A stretch of DNA of 64,000 nucleotides from an uncultured Eubacterium sp. (GCF_934561735.1 NZ_CAKTGT010000001.1:186001-250000), one strand, 5' to 3'; positions 17,085 to 26,303 are shown, counted from the first letter of the stretch. A program made the numbers and translations. Notes: a model not told the origin generated them from the letters alone.

Positions 17085-19079
17085 ATGGAAGAAGAAAAGA
17101 AGTTAACCAATCTTGAAGAAGAGGATATTAACACCGTTGTAACGGAAGAATACAACGCCGATGATATTCAGGTTCTTGAAGGTCTTGAAGCGGTAAGAAA
17201 AAGACCGGGTATGTACATAGGCTCAACAGGACCGAGAGGACTCCACCACCTTGTTTACGAGATTGTGGATAACTCTATCGACGAGGCCCTTGCAGGCTAT
17301 TGTACTCATATTGAAACAGAGATTTTACCGGGCAATGTAATCACCGTTCGTGATAACGGCCGTGGTATTCCTACCGGTATCAACGAAAAAACAGGACTCC
17401 CTGCCGTAACCGTTGTACTTACGGTTCTTCACGCCGGCGGTAAATTCGGCGGTTCGGGCTACAAAGTTTCGGGCGGTTTGCACGGTGTAGGTTCGTCTGT
17501 TGTAAACGCTCTTTCCGAATGGATGGAGGTTGAGGTTACTCAAAACGGCCACATCTACGCACAAAGATTTGAAAGAGGAGTGCCGGTTAACGATTTGCAT
17601 ATTATCGGTGACAGCGAAGGCCACGGAACTTTTATCAAATTTAAGGCAGACGACGAAATTTTCCAAGAAACAACACAATACGACTTTGATATTCTTGAAA
17701 GACGACTTCGTGAGCAGGCATTCCTCAACGCAGGTCTTTCTATCAGCCTTACGGATAAAAGAGAACTTGTTGAAAAGCCGGAGGGCGACAAGTACGGCGA
17801 GGATGAACATACCGCAGTTTATTGCTACGAGGGCGGTATCCGCTCATTCGTAGAATGGATAAACGAAAGCAGGGGACTTACTCCTATTCAGCCTGAAGTT
17901 ATCCACATTTCCACAACAAAGGGCGACAGAAGTGCGGAAGTTGCACTTTGCTATACCGACAGTTATTCCGAAACAAAACTTTCATTTGCAAACAACATCA
18001 ACACTGTTGACGGCGGTACGCACGAAACGGGCTTTAAAACCGCACTTACAAGAGTGTTTAACGATTACGGCAAAAAGTACGGAATACTTAAAGACAGCGA
18101 CAAAAAGTTTACGGGCGATGATGTTCGTGAGGGTATCACCGTTGTAATTTCGGTTAAACTTACAGAGGCTCAGTTTGAGGGTCAAACAAAGGGCAAACTC
18201 GGCAACACAGACATTACGGGTCTTGTGTCGGGTCTTGTTTATGACAAACTTATGACATATTTTGAGGAGCACCCGCAGGTTGCAAAAACACTCCTCAACA
18301 AATCGCTTGACGCTTCCCGTGCAAGAGAAGCCGCAAGAAAAGCAAGAGAAAACGCAAGAAGAAAGTCACCGCTTGAGAGCAATTCATTGCCTGGCAAACT
18401 TTCGGACTGCACATCAAAAGAACCTGAAAAATGCGAAATTTACATTGTCGAGGGTGACTCTGCGGGAGGCTCGGCAAAGCTTGGCCGTGACCCGAAATAT
18501 ATGGCAATTCTTCCGCTTTGGGGCAAGATGCTTAATGTTGAAAAGGCACGACTTGACAAGGTTTACGGCAACGAAAAACTTGTGCCTGTAATCACGGCAC
18601 TCGGCACGGGTATCGGCGAGGACTTTGACATTTCAAAGCTTCGTTATCACAAAATCGTGCTTATGGCGGATGCCGATGTTGACGGTGCGCATATCACAAC
18701 ACTTTTGCTTACATTCTTCTTTAGATATATGCCGGAACTTATTGAACACGGACATGTCTATTTGGCAATGCCGCCGCTGTTTAAGGTGACAAAGAACAAA
18801 AAGAGCGAATACGCATACACCGACGAGCAGAGAGATGACATTATCCAAAAAATGGGCGGAGATTGCGATGTTCAGCGATACAAAGGTCTTGGTGAAATGG
18901 ACCCTGAACAGCTTTGGGAAACCACAATGGACCCTGAGTTCAGAACAATGAAGCGTGTTACCATTGATGACGCACAGATTGCAAGCGAAAACTTCTCTAT
19001 CCTTATGGGTGAGGATGTTGAGCCGAGACGACAGTTTATCGAGCAAAACGCAAAGTTTGTTAAAAACCTCGATATTTAA
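17085..19079 (+). CDS. gyrB: DNA gyrase subunit B
   Basis: ATPase subunit of gyrase. The 664 residues include a GHKL ATPase domain (EIVDNSIDEA, DNGRGIP, GGLHGVGSSVVNALS), the transducer, and the TOPRIM domain with EGDSAGGSAKLGRD and DADVDGAHI magnesium sites. The C terminus ends in the usual PRRQFIEQNAKFVKNLDI. It is followed 24 bp later by gyrA. Confidence 0.98.
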   Translation: MEEEKKLTNLEEEDINTVVTEEYNADDIQVLEGLEAVRKRPGMYIGSTGPRGLHHLVYEIVDNSIDEALAGYCTHIETEILPGNVITVRDNGRGIPTGINEKTGLPAVTVVLTVLHAGGKFGGSGYKVSGGLHGVGSSVVNALSEWMEVEVTQNGHIYAQRFERGVPVNDLHIIGDSEGHGTFIKFKADDEIFQETTQYDFDILERRLREQAFLNAGLSISLTDKRELVEKPEGDKYGEDEHTAVYCYEGGIRSFVEWINESRGLTPIQPEVIHISTTKGDRSAEVALCYTDSYSETKLSFANNINTVDGGTHETGFKTALTRVFNDYGKKYGILKDSDKKFTGDDVREGITVVISVKLTEAQFEGQTKGKLGNTDITGLVSGLVYDKLMTYFEEHPQVAKTLLNKSLDASRAREAARKARENARRKSPLESNSLPGKLSDCTSKEPEKCEIYIVEGDSAGGSAKLGRDPKYMAILPLWGKMLNVEKARLDKVYGNEKLVPVITALGTGIGEDFDISKLRYHKIVLMADADVDGAHITTLLLTFFFRYMPELIEHGHVYLAMPPLFKVTKNKKSEYAYTDEQRDDIIQKMGGDCDVQRYKGLGEMDPEQLWETTMDPEFRTMKRVTIDDAQIASENFSILMGEDVEPRRQFIEQNAKFVKNLDI

Positions 19080-19103
19080 TTTTAGAATAGGAGATATTAC
19101 AAA

Positions 19104-21632
19104 ATGGCAAGAAAAGAAGTAGTGCGTGACAATATTGACTATTCTAACCAAAAAATAGTTGATGTTGAAATCAGCAAGGAAATCAGAAGTGCATTTCTTG
19201 ACTACTCAATGAGCGTTATTGTTGCTCGTGCACTCCCTGATGTAAGGGACGGCTTGAAGCCTGTTCACAGAAGAATACTTTATGCAATGTACAACACCGG
19301 ACTTTATCCGGACAAGCCTTACCGTAAGTGTGCTACCACCGTCGGTGAAGTGCTCGGTCACTATCATCCACACGGTGACGCATCCGTTTATGATGCTTTG
19401 GTAAGAATGGCACAGGACTTTTCGCTCCGTCATCCGCTTGTTGACGGCCACGGTAACTTCGGTAGCGTTGACGGTGACCCTGCCGCTGCATACAGATATA
19501 CAGAAGCAAGAATGAGCAAAATCTCGCTCAAAATGCTTGAAGATATTAAAAAAGACACAGTAAATTGGGTGTCAAACTTTGACGATACGGAAGTTGAACC
19601 CGAGGTTTTGCCTACAAAGTTCCCGTGCCTGCTCATCAACGGCTCATCGGGTATCGCAGTAGGTATGGCAACCAACATTCCGCCTCACAATATGGGCGAG
19701 GTTGCAGAGGGCGTTTGCTGTCTTATTGACAATCCGGACGCCGAGCTTGAAGAAATTATGCAATACATCAAAGGTCCGGACTTCCCGACCCACGGCATAA
19801 TTATGGGTGCAAAGGGCATAAGAGAAGCTTATGCTACCGGCAGAGGCAAAATCATTGTTCGTGCAAGAGCCGAAATCAAGGAAACCAAGAACGACAGATT
19901 TAAGATTATCGTAACCGAACTTCCTTACGGCGTAAACAAAAGACGACTTATTGAAAAAATTGCCGACCTCATCAAGGACAAGAGAATTGAGGGCATTGCC
20001 GATTTGCAGGACTACACCGACAGACACGGTATGCACATCGAAATCACCGTAAAGAGAGATGCAAACGCACAGGTTGTGCTCAACAATCTTTACAAAATGA
20101 CCGAAATGCAAACAACTTTCGGCGTTATTCTCCTTGCACTTGACGGCGGAGTACCGAAAATTCTCACACTCAAACAAATTCTTCAAAAATACATCTCATT
20201 CCAAGAGGAGATTATCACAAGAAGAACAAGATTTTACCTCAAGAAAGCCGAAGAGCGTGCTCATATTTTGGAGGGTCTTGCAAAGGCACTTGACATTGTT
20301 GATGAGGTTATCGCAACAATCCGTGCCTGCCGTGGCGGACAGAGCGACGCAAAGCAAGCCATTATGGACAAGTTTGGTTTTGACGACCCACAGGCAGCGG
20401 CTATCGTTGCTTACCGTTTGGGTCAGTTGGCAGGTCTTGAAATCGAAAAGATTTTGAACGAGTTGGAAGAACTTCACGAAAAAATCAAAGACTACAACGA
20501 TATTCTCAACAACGAGCACAGAGTGCTTGACATCGTCAAGACGGAAATCCGTGAAGTTGCCGACAAGTACGGTGACGAAAGAAGAACGGAAATTTCCGCA
20601 TTCACGGGTGATGTTGATGATGAGGACCTTATCCCTGTTGAAGATTGTATTCTCACACTCACCGAGCGTGGCTACATCAAGCGTCAGACGGTTGACACCT
20701 ACAAGGCTCAAAACCGTGGCGGCAAGGGCATTATGGGTATGTCAAGACGAGAAGAAGATGTTGCAAAGAATATGTTTACATGCTCAACTCACGACGCTAT
20801 ACTCATCTTTACCAATATGGGTAAGGTGTTTAAACTTAAAGGTTATCAAATTCCGGAAGCTTCAAGAACAAGCAAGGGTATGAATGTAATCAACCTTTTG
20901 CCGATTGAGCAGGACGAAAAAGTAACCGCAATGGTTAAGGTGCCAAAGGACGGCGACAGAGAATATCTCTGTATGGTTACACGCAACGGCGTCATCAAGC
21001 GTACGGCACTTGATCAATACAACAACATCAGGAAAAACGGCATTATCGCCATTAATCTTGACGAGGGCGACGAGCTTTGCTGGGTTGAAATTACCGACGG
21101 TGAACGCAATCTTATTGTTGCCACTCACGACGGTATGGCTATTTGCTTCAAGGAAGAGGACGCCCGCCTTATCGGCAGAACCGCAAGAGGCGTAAGAGCA
21201 ATTCAGCTTGCCGAGGGCGACTATGTTGTAGGCTTTGCCGTTGCCGTTGACAATATGCAGCTTCTTACCGTGTCCGAAACAGGTTACGGCAGAAGAAGTG
21301 ATTTTGAAGATTACCGTGTTCAGGGCAGAGCCGGCAAGGGACTTATTAACTACCACACCGACAAGTACGGCAAGGTAGCTATGATTGCTCCCGTTATGGA
21401 AGAAAATGATGTTATTATGATTACCTCGGACGGTGTAGTTATCCGCACCCACGCCGACCAAATCTCGCTCATCAAGAGAGGCGGCAAGGGCGTTAAGGTA
21501 ATGACCGTTAAGGACAACGAAAAGGTTGCAACAATAGGCATTGTTGAAAGAGCGGCAGATGAAGAAGAAATTACCGCTCCGGAGCAAACGGATGCCGAGG
21601 CACAGAATGAAGATGTGCCAACCGAGGAATAA
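19104..21632 (+). CDS. gyrA: DNA gyrase subunit A
   Basis: DNA cleavage and rejoining subunit. The 842 residues have the catalytic Tyr132 in YRYTEARM and a C-terminal beta-pinwheel that starts with the GyrA box QNRGGKG, one substitution from the common QRRGGKG, marking gyrase rather than topoisomerase IV. The quinolone-binding segment reads HPHGDASVYD: Ala93 stands where most gyrases have Ser, with Ser at the next position, the arrangement known from Mycobacterium tuberculosis. AGGAG precedes the ATG. An LCP gene follows after 30 bp without a terminator, so it may be co-transcribed. Confidence 0.97.
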   Translation: MARKEVVRDNIDYSNQKIVDVEISKEIRSAFLDYSMSVIVARALPDVRDGLKPVHRRILYAMYNTGLYPDKPYRKCATTVGEVLGHYHPHGDASVYDALVRMAQDFSLRHPLVDGHGNFGSVDGDPAAAYRYTEARMSKISLKMLEDIKKDTVNWVSNFDDTEVEPEVLPTKFPCLLINGSSGIAVGMATNIPPHNMGEVAEGVCCLIDNPDAELEEIMQYIKGPDFPTHGIIMGAKGIREAYATGRGKIIVRARAEIKETKNDRFKIIVTELPYGVNKRRLIEKIADLIKDKRIEGIADLQDYTDRHGMHIEITVKRDANAQVVLNNLYKMTEMQTTFGVILLALDGGVPKILTLKQILQKYISFQEEIITRRTRFYLKKAEERAHILEGLAKALDIVDEVIATIRACRGGQSDAKQAIMDKFGFDDPQAAAIVAYRLGQLAGLEIEKILNELEELHEKIKDYNDILNNEHRVLDIVKTEIREVADKYGDERRTEISAFTGDVDDEDLIPVEDCILTLTERGYIKRQTVDTYKAQNRGGKGIMGMSRREEDVAKNMFTCSTHDAILIFTNMGKVFKLKGYQIPEASRTSKGMNVINLLPIEQDEKVTAMVKVPKDGDREYLCMVTRNGVIKRTALDQYNNIRKNGIIAINLDEGDELCWVEITDGERNLIVATHDGMAICFKEEDARLIGRTARGVRAIQLAEGDYVVGFAVAVDNMQLLTVSETGYGRRSDFEDYRVQGRAGKGLINYHTDKYGKVAMIAPVMEENDVIMITSDGVVIRTHADQISLIKRGGKGVKVMTVKDNEKVATIGIVERAADEEEITAPEQTDAEAQNEDVPTEE

Positions 21633-21662
21633 TAACCGTCAGTAATGACAGAGGAGTAATTT

Positions 21663-23399
21663 ATGGAAAAAGGATATAATATCGACGATATTCTCTCGGA
21701 GGTCAAAAAACGCCGAGAAGAAAACGAGGCTCAGATTAAGTCGGATGACGAAGCTGCAAAAAAGGTTGTAGAAGAAGTTATCAACAGCAAAAAGCCTGAG
21801 CCTGTTGTGGAGGATATTACCCCGAGCGAGGAGCAACGAGAGAAACCGGAGGACATTTATTCTCAAACCACAAAACAAACCGAAAATGCCGAAACAGAGC
21901 AAAAAAAGGCGGCAAAACCGCAAAACACGGTGGATGTTAAATTGCCTAAAACGGACGAAAAACCGCTTGAACCGCTTAATGTTTCTCACGAAAAGAGGAA
22001 CAGAACGGTGCCTGAAAACGAGGAAGAATTTGTTGATGTAAAGGACATTGTTGAGCAAAACAACGATTACGAAAATTATTACATCAATTCCTCCGGCGAG
22101 ACCGACCGTGACAGAGAGCGTGCAAAGAAAAAGAAGAAAAAGAACGATAAGAAGAAAAAGAAAAATACGGCAATTCGAGTAATTCTTATTCTTTTGATTA
22201 TTGTTCTTTGTGCAGGCATAGGTGTTTATTGGTATGTTAATAATATTTTGGAAACCGTGACGGACGAAAATGCGGACAAGCAAACCAATGTTTCTCAGAT
22301 GAAGATGGACGAACGGGTTGAAAGCTTTGACCCGATTGAAGAAACGGACGCATCGGAAATCGGTTCGCTTCAGGATATGATTAAGAAGTGGTACAAAAAC
22401 GGCACACCTGCATCGTCATCAAGAGTGCTCAACATTATGCTTATCGGTGAGGACACCCGTGGCAAAAAGGTGCTTGAGAGCGGAACGAGAGCCGATTCTG
22501 CAATCGTTGCAAGCGTAAATCTTGACACAAAGCAGATTAAACTCACATCAATTCTCCGTGACGCCTACGCTTATTGGGAAACCACACCGGGTGACGAATC
22601 AACAGGCCACTTCGGCAAAATCAACGGTGCAATGTCCACTTACGGCGGCGATATTCACACCTATATTTCAGCAGTTGAAAATCTTTATAAAATCAAGATA
22701 GACAACTATGTTATTGTAAACTTCACAAGTTTTGAGAAGATAATCGACAATTTGGGCGGTGTTGAGCTTGAACTCACAAGTGCCGAAATTAACGAAATCA
22801 ACAACCACCAAAAGAGATATGGCGGTGTTTATATCGACAAAACATTTGACGGAACAAAGGGTACGCTCAAACTTTCGGGCAAGCAGGCTCTTGCTTATTG
22901 CAGAATCAGAAAGATTGACTCCGACAATATGCGTGCAAACCGTCAAAAGATATGCTTGAGCAAGGTTTTCAGCGATATGAAAAACGCTTCAAGCGTTCAA
23001 CTCCTCAAAATCCTTAACGATATGGTTCCGTATATAAGGACGGATATGCCGAAGAGTAATATTATTTCTACGGCAAAATATGCTCTCAGCGAGGGCTGGA
23101 TGAGCTATGATGTTTTCACATCCAATGTACCGGAATACAGAAATGACGAAAACGGTGCAGGCGGTACTTTTTACGGTGCTTGGTGCTGGAAAGCCGACTA
23201 TCCGATGGACGCATATATGCTCCAAATGGACATTTACGGCAAGAGCAGCATTACACTTGCACGCACAAGAGTTGACTACATCAACTGCCGTGAATCGGGA
23301 TTTTATTCCGAAACGGGCTATGCCGTGCAGGCAACCTACACCAACGAAAATTACGGTGAAGTAACCACCCGTGCGCCGGAAAAAACTGACGAAGAATAA
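21663..23399 (+). CDS. LCP-family wall-polymer ligase (LytR-CpsA-Psr)
   Basis: Membrane-anchored phosphotransferase that attaches wall polymers to peptidoglycan. Of 578 residues, the first 150 are a long acidic/basic, probably disordered cytoplasmic region ending in a Lys-rich block. A membrane segment follows at about 169-190 (IRVILILLIIVLCAGIGVYW). The LCP domain spans about 254-430 with intact active-site motifs: IGEDTRG, GTRADSAIVASVN, ILRDAYAYW, KINGAMSTYGG and the Arg-rich YCRIRKIDSDNMRANRQ. A 140-residue extracellular tail follows. It lies 30 bp after gyrA. The long N-terminal region is unusual and could be a regulatory or protein-interaction segment. Confidence 0.92.
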   Translation: MEKGYNIDDILSEVKKRREENEAQIKSDDEAAKKVVEEVINSKKPEPVVEDITPSEEQREKPEDIYSQTTKQTENAETEQKKAAKPQNTVDVKLPKTDEKPLEPLNVSHEKRNRTVPENEEEFVDVKDIVEQNNDYENYYINSSGETDRDRERAKKKKKKNDKKKKKNTAIRVILILLIIVLCAGIGVYWYVNNILETVTDENADKQTNVSQMKMDERVESFDPIEETDASEIGSLQDMIKKWYKNGTPASSSRVLNIMLIGEDTRGKKVLESGTRADSAIVASVNLDTKQIKLTSILRDAYAYWETTPGDESTGHFGKINGAMSTYGGDIHTYISAVENLYKIKIDNYVIVNFTSFEKIIDNLGGVELELTSAEINEINNHQKRYGGVYIDKTFDGTKGTLKLSGKQALAYCRIRKIDSDNMRANRQKICLSKVFSDMKNASSVQLLKILNDMVPYIRTDMPKSNIISTAKYALSEGWMSYDVFTSNVPEYRNDENGAGGTFYGAWCWKADYPMDAYMLQMDIYGKSSITLARTRVDYINCRESGFYSETGYAVQATYTNENYGEVTTRAPEKTDEE

Positions 23400-23421
23400 A
23401 CCAATTAAGGCAATTAATATT

Positions 23422-23565
23422 CGTAGGGGCGAACTTTGTTCGCCTCTTTAATTATTAGGCGACCGCAGGTCGCCCCTACGGTTTGATTTTGTGGCTATTA
23501 GGGACCGCAGGTCGCCCCTACGGTTGGGCTTCGTGGATATTAGGCGAACAAAGTTCGCCCCTACG
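23422..23565. repeat. Family-1 repeat array, four hairpins
   Basis: Hairpins with cores GCGAACTTTGTTCGC (23422-23446, forward arm), GCGACCGCAGGTCGC (23458-23482), GGACCGCAGGTCGCC (23501-23523) and GCGAACAAAGTTCGC (23543-23565), the last three in the reverse orientation. The last three form a tandem array of about 42 bp units because the spacers are also alike (GTTTG...GTGGCTATTA, GTTGG...GTGGATATTA). Confidence 0.85.
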
Positions 23566-23618
23566 AGTTGTTATTCAACATTTTGAAAGCTTACAATAAA
23601 AAATTTTTATAAAAGGTA

Positions 23619-23647
23619 TTGACAAAATTGATACAGCGGTGTATTAT
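23619..23647 (+). promoter_or_regulatory. Promoter of the trpB leader
   Basis: Consensus TTGACA (23619-23624), a 17-base spacer and TATTAT (23642-23647). Confidence 0.8.
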
Positions 23648-23653
23648 GTGATT

Positions 23654-23936
23654 AATTCAATAAAACATCAAACCTATGATGAAGAGTGAGTACGGTTTTG
23701 TTGTTGTATTCAGCGAGTCGCAGTCGGTGGAAGTGCGATATACAGATAAAATGCGGAATGGACTTCAGAGGGCAAACAGAAACGGCGAAAGTCGGAGTAT
23801 GGGCGACGGGGTTAAGCACCTCGTAATCAACAGCTTGCATATGATAGTATGCGATGAGTGGATGCTTTTGCATCAAGCCGGGTGGCACCACAGGTAAATT
23901 ATCCTGTCCCAGCAGTTTTGCGGGGACAGGTTTTTT
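23654..23936 (+). promoter_or_regulatory. T-box riboswitch, tryptophan-specific
   Basis: A tRNA-sensing antitermination leader. Stem I starts with the GA-rich GATGAAGAGTGAGTACG, and its distal loop has GGTGGAAG. The specifier region reads GCGGAATGGACTTCAGAG, where TGG (23759-23761) is the tryptophan codon at the normal place before ACTTCAGAG. The antiterminator carries the T-box sequence AGCCGGGTGGCACCAC (23876-23891). The competing terminator is CCTGTCCC/GGGACAGG with a T run (23903-23936). Uncharged tRNA-Trp should prevent termination and switch on the downstream trpB. The specifier assignment agrees with the product of the regulated gene. Confidence 0.93.
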
Positions 23937-23957
23937 GTATTTATTAGGAGATAAATT

Positions 23958-23993
23958 ATGTTTTTGTTAGTAAAACGATGGCGAAGCCGTTGA
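23958..23993 (+). CDS. Possible 11-codon leader peptide with one Trp codon
   Basis: Just after the T-box terminator, TTAGGAGATAAATT precedes an ATG that opens MFLLVKRWRSR and a TGA. The ribosome site is good and the spacing right. It ends 57 bases before the trpB ATG. It may be a translated leader, a remnant of an earlier gene start, or chance. Confidence 0.35.
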   Translation: MFLLVKRWRSR

Positions 23994-24049
23994 AAATTCA
24001 TTTAAAAATTAAACAACAACACAATTTTACATATTTTAAGGAGATTATT

Positions 24050-25429
24050 ATGAAAAAAGACGGAAACATTCCATACAAAATTTATCTTGAAGAAAGCGAA
24101 ATGCCAAAGGCTTGGTACAATCTTCGTGCCGATATGAAAAACAAACCGGCACCGCTTCTCAATCCGGGAACACTTGAGCCGATGAGCTACGACGATTTGC
24201 GACCTGTTTTTTGCGACGATTTGGTTAAGCAGGAACTTGACGACACAACAGCGTATTTTGACATTCCGCAGGAAATCCGTGATTTTTACAAAATGTATCG
24301 TCCGTCACCGCTTGTAAGGGCATATTGCCTTGAAGAAAAGCTTGGCACACCGGCAAAAATTTACTACAAATTTGAGGGCAACAACACCTCGGGTTCGCAC
24401 AAACTCAATTCGGCGATTGCACAAGCCTACTACGCAAAAAAGCAGGGACTTAAAGGTGTAACAACCGAAACGGGTGCAGGTCAGTGGGGCACGGCACTTT
24501 CGATGGCTTGCTCGTATTTTGACCTTGACTGCAAGGTTTATATGGTTAAGTGCTCATATGAGCAAAAGCCGTTCAGACGAGAGGTTATGCGTACATACGG
24601 TGCTTCGGTTACACCGTCACCGTCTATGGATACAAACATCGGCAGAAAGATAAATGCCGAACATCCGGGCACAACAGGTTCGCTCGGTTGTGCAATATCG
24701 GAAGCCGTTGAAGTTGCAACATCAACAGAGGGCTACAGATATGTTCTCGGTTCGGTGCTCAATCAGGTACTTTTGCACCAATCCGTTATCGGTCTTGAAA
24801 CAAAGGCGGCACTCGACAAGTACAATATCAAGCCTGATATGATTATCGGTTGTGCAGGCGGCGGCTCCAATCTCGGCGGTTTGATTGCTCCGTTTATGGG
24901 CGAAAAACTCCGTGGCGAAGCCGATTACGACATTATCGCGGTTGAGCCGGCAAGCTGTCCGTCATTTACAAGAGGCAAGTTTGCATATGATTTCTGCGAC
25001 ACCGGTATGGTTTGCCCTCTTGCAAAGATGAAAACTCTCGGCTCGGACTTTATTCCGGCACCTAACCACGCAGGCGGTTTGCGTTACCACGGTATGAGTT
25101 CTACCCTTTCTCAACTTTACGAAGACGGCTTGATGAAAGCTGTGGCTGTTGCTCAAACAGAGGTGTTTAAGGCAGCCGAGCAGTTTGCAAGAATTGAGGG
25201 TATTCTCCCTGCTCCCGAAAGCTCACACGCAATCAAGGTTGCTATTGACGAAGCCCTTAAATGCAAGGAAACAGGCGAGGAAAAGACCATTGTATTCGGT
25301 TTGACAGGCACAGGATACTTTGATATGTACGCATATGAAAGCTTCCACGACGGCAAGATGACCGATTACATTCCGACCGATGAAGAGCTTGAAAAATCGT
25401 TTGCAAAGCTTCCTAAGGTTGACAAATAA
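24050..25429 (+). CDS. trpB: Tryptophan synthase beta-like protein, TrpB2 type
   Basis: PLP enzyme that makes tryptophan from indole and serine. The 459 residues are longer than TrpB1 (about 400) and have the N-terminal extension and internal pattern of the TrpB2 group: YRPSPLVRAYCLEEKLG, the PLP lysine in SGSHKLNSA (K118), TTETGAGQWG, GCAGGGSNLGG and NHAGGLRYHG. The ATG at 24050 is chosen because AAGGAG lies 9 bases before it; the open frame runs 24 codons further up into the leader. No trpA or other trp gene is near. The Trp T-box upstream supports a tryptophan role. TrpB2 enzymes usually act without TrpA, so salvage of indole is the likely use. Confidence 0.92.
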   Translation: MKKDGNIPYKIYLEESEMPKAWYNLRADMKNKPAPLLNPGTLEPMSYDDLRPVFCDDLVKQELDDTTAYFDIPQEIRDFYKMYRPSPLVRAYCLEEKLGTPAKIYYKFEGNNTSGSHKLNSAIAQAYYAKKQGLKGVTTETGAGQWGTALSMACSYFDLDCKVYMVKCSYEQKPFRREVMRTYGASVTPSPSMDTNIGRKINAEHPGTTGSLGCAISEAVEVATSTEGYRYVLGSVLNQVLLHQSVIGLETKAALDKYNIKPDMIIGCAGGGSNLGGLIAPFMGEKLRGEADYDIIAVEPASCPSFTRGKFAYDFCDTGMVCPLAKMKTLGSDFIPAPNHAGGLRYHGMSSTLSQLYEDGLMKAVAVAQTEVFKAAEQFARIEGILPAPESSHAIKVAIDEALKCKETGEEKTIVFGLTGTGYFDMYAYESFHDGKMTDYIPTDEELEKSFAKLPKVDK

Positions 25430-25442
25430 TTTTAAATACGAA

Positions 25443-25495
25443 GCGACCGCAGGTCGCCCTTACGGTTTTGCGGGAGGATGATATCCTCCCCTACG
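25443..25495. repeat. Family-1 repeats, two hairpins
   Basis: GCGACCGCAGGTCGC with CCTTACGG (25443-25466) and CGGGAGGATGATATCCTCCC with CTACG (25471-25495), same orientation, different cores. Confidence 0.85.
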
Positions 25496-25499
25496 AAAA

Positions 25500-25528
25500 A
25501 TGCCTCCCACATAACGGGAGGCATTAAT
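25500..25528. terminator. Terminator between trpB and the phosphatase gene
   Basis: Stem ATGCCTCCC/GGGAGGCAT (25500-25508, 25516-25524). T-rich sequence lies on both sides, so it can end both convergent units. Confidence 0.7.
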
Positions 25529-25536
25529 GTTTTAAT

Positions 25537-26169
25537 TTATTTTTCCTCTTTGCTCAGCGGAACGGGTACGGTGTCAACTACTTCAACCTTTTTGCCCTGC
25601 ATCCAAAGTGACGGTGTGATGCGGAGCTTGTAGCCGTAGCCGGCGTCCATTTGCCAATGTGCCATGGGTGCTTCCGGGAGTCCGTAGCAAGCCAAAATCG
25701 TCATCAACACGCCTGCGTGCGACACGATTGCAAACTTTTCCGTGCCTGTTGAAATGCAGCCCTCAACAACCTGCTCAAACGCCTTGCACACTCTCTGCAC
25801 AAATTCGGCATTGCTTTCGCCGTAAGGCGGACGGGCATACATATCGCCGTGGAGCCAGTTTTTGAAGTCCTCATTGTCCTTCAAATCCTCTGCGGTAAGC
25901 TCCTCAAATTCGCCGAATGAGTACTCGATAAAGTTATCTATTACAATTTTGTTATTTTTTGGGAACATAATATCGGCGGATTCAAGTGCCCTTTTGAGAG
26001 GCGAAACAAATACCGCATCAGCCTCCGGATAGGAGTGCTCTTTTTTTATCTCTTTGAGTTGTTCTATACCAAATGTGGACAAAGGATAATCGGTGTGCCC
26101 AATATACTGTGCGTTGAGATTGCCTTTTGTGAGTCCGTGTCTTAATAAATACACTGTGTATGATTTCAT
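25537..26169 (-). CDS. Histidine phosphatase (phosphoglycerate-mutase-like) family protein
   Basis: Cytoplasmic phosphatase of 210 residues with the RHG motif (LLRHGLTKGN, catalytic His near residue 11), the SPLKRALESAD segment, and the second catalytic His in IVSHAGVLM. Such proteins include cofactor-dependent phosphoglycerate mutases, alpha-ribazole phosphatases and broad-range sugar phosphatases. Length and sequence suggest the phosphatase rather than the mutase branch. No cobalamin gene lies nearby, so a CobC role is not supported. The gene is monocistronic, convergent with trpB and divergent from the XRE regulator. Confidence 0.88.
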   Translation of the reverse strand: MKSYTVYLLRHGLTKGNLNAQYIGHTDYPLSTFGIEQLKEIKKEHSYPEADAVFVSPLKRALESADIMFPKNNKIVIDNFIEYSFGEFEELTAEDLKDNEDFKNWLHGDMYARPPYGESNAEFVQRVCKAFEQVVEGCISTGTEKFAIVSHAGVLMTILACYGLPEAPMAHWQMDAGYGYKLRITPSLWMQGKKVEVVDTVPVPLSKEEK

Positions 26170-26252
26170 TGTGTTAAACCTCCGTGTGAGTTCCGTGTAA
26201 GTGAAGTTTTATCCTAAATGTTACAAAAATGCAACAAATAAAAATTTGTTGT

Positions 26253-26303
26253 TTACAAATTGTATAATAAGTGGTAGTATATATAAGGATTACAAATTGT
26301 ATA
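26253..26303 (+). promoter_or_regulatory. Twin operators in the promoter of the XRE regulator
   Basis: The 14-mer TTACAAATTGTATA occurs exactly twice, at 26253-26266 and 26290-26303, start points 37 bp apart. Each holds the inverted repeat TACAA-A-TTGTA. The first overlaps a -35-like TTTACA (26252-26257), paired with TAGTAT (26275-26280) at 17 bases; the second covers the predicted start of transcription. This layout suits autorepression. Confidence 0.65.

Noticed and set aside
20862..21587. 241-codon minus-strand frame, and similar long frames at 33012-33818, 19644-20186 and 34209-34793
   Set aside because: All are antisense shadows of gyrA or mnmG without ribosome sites or known domains.
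23422..23565. Possible CRISPR array
   Set aside because: Units are palindromic hairpins of differing core, spacers are alike rather than unique, there are only four units and no cas genes.
23978..24049. Extended N terminus of trpB
   Set aside because: The frame is open, but AAGGAG and the family start both point to the ATG at 24050.
25537..26169. Alpha-ribazole phosphatase (cobC) for the histidine phosphatase
   Set aside because: There is no cobalamin gene nearby and the family is too broad to assign.
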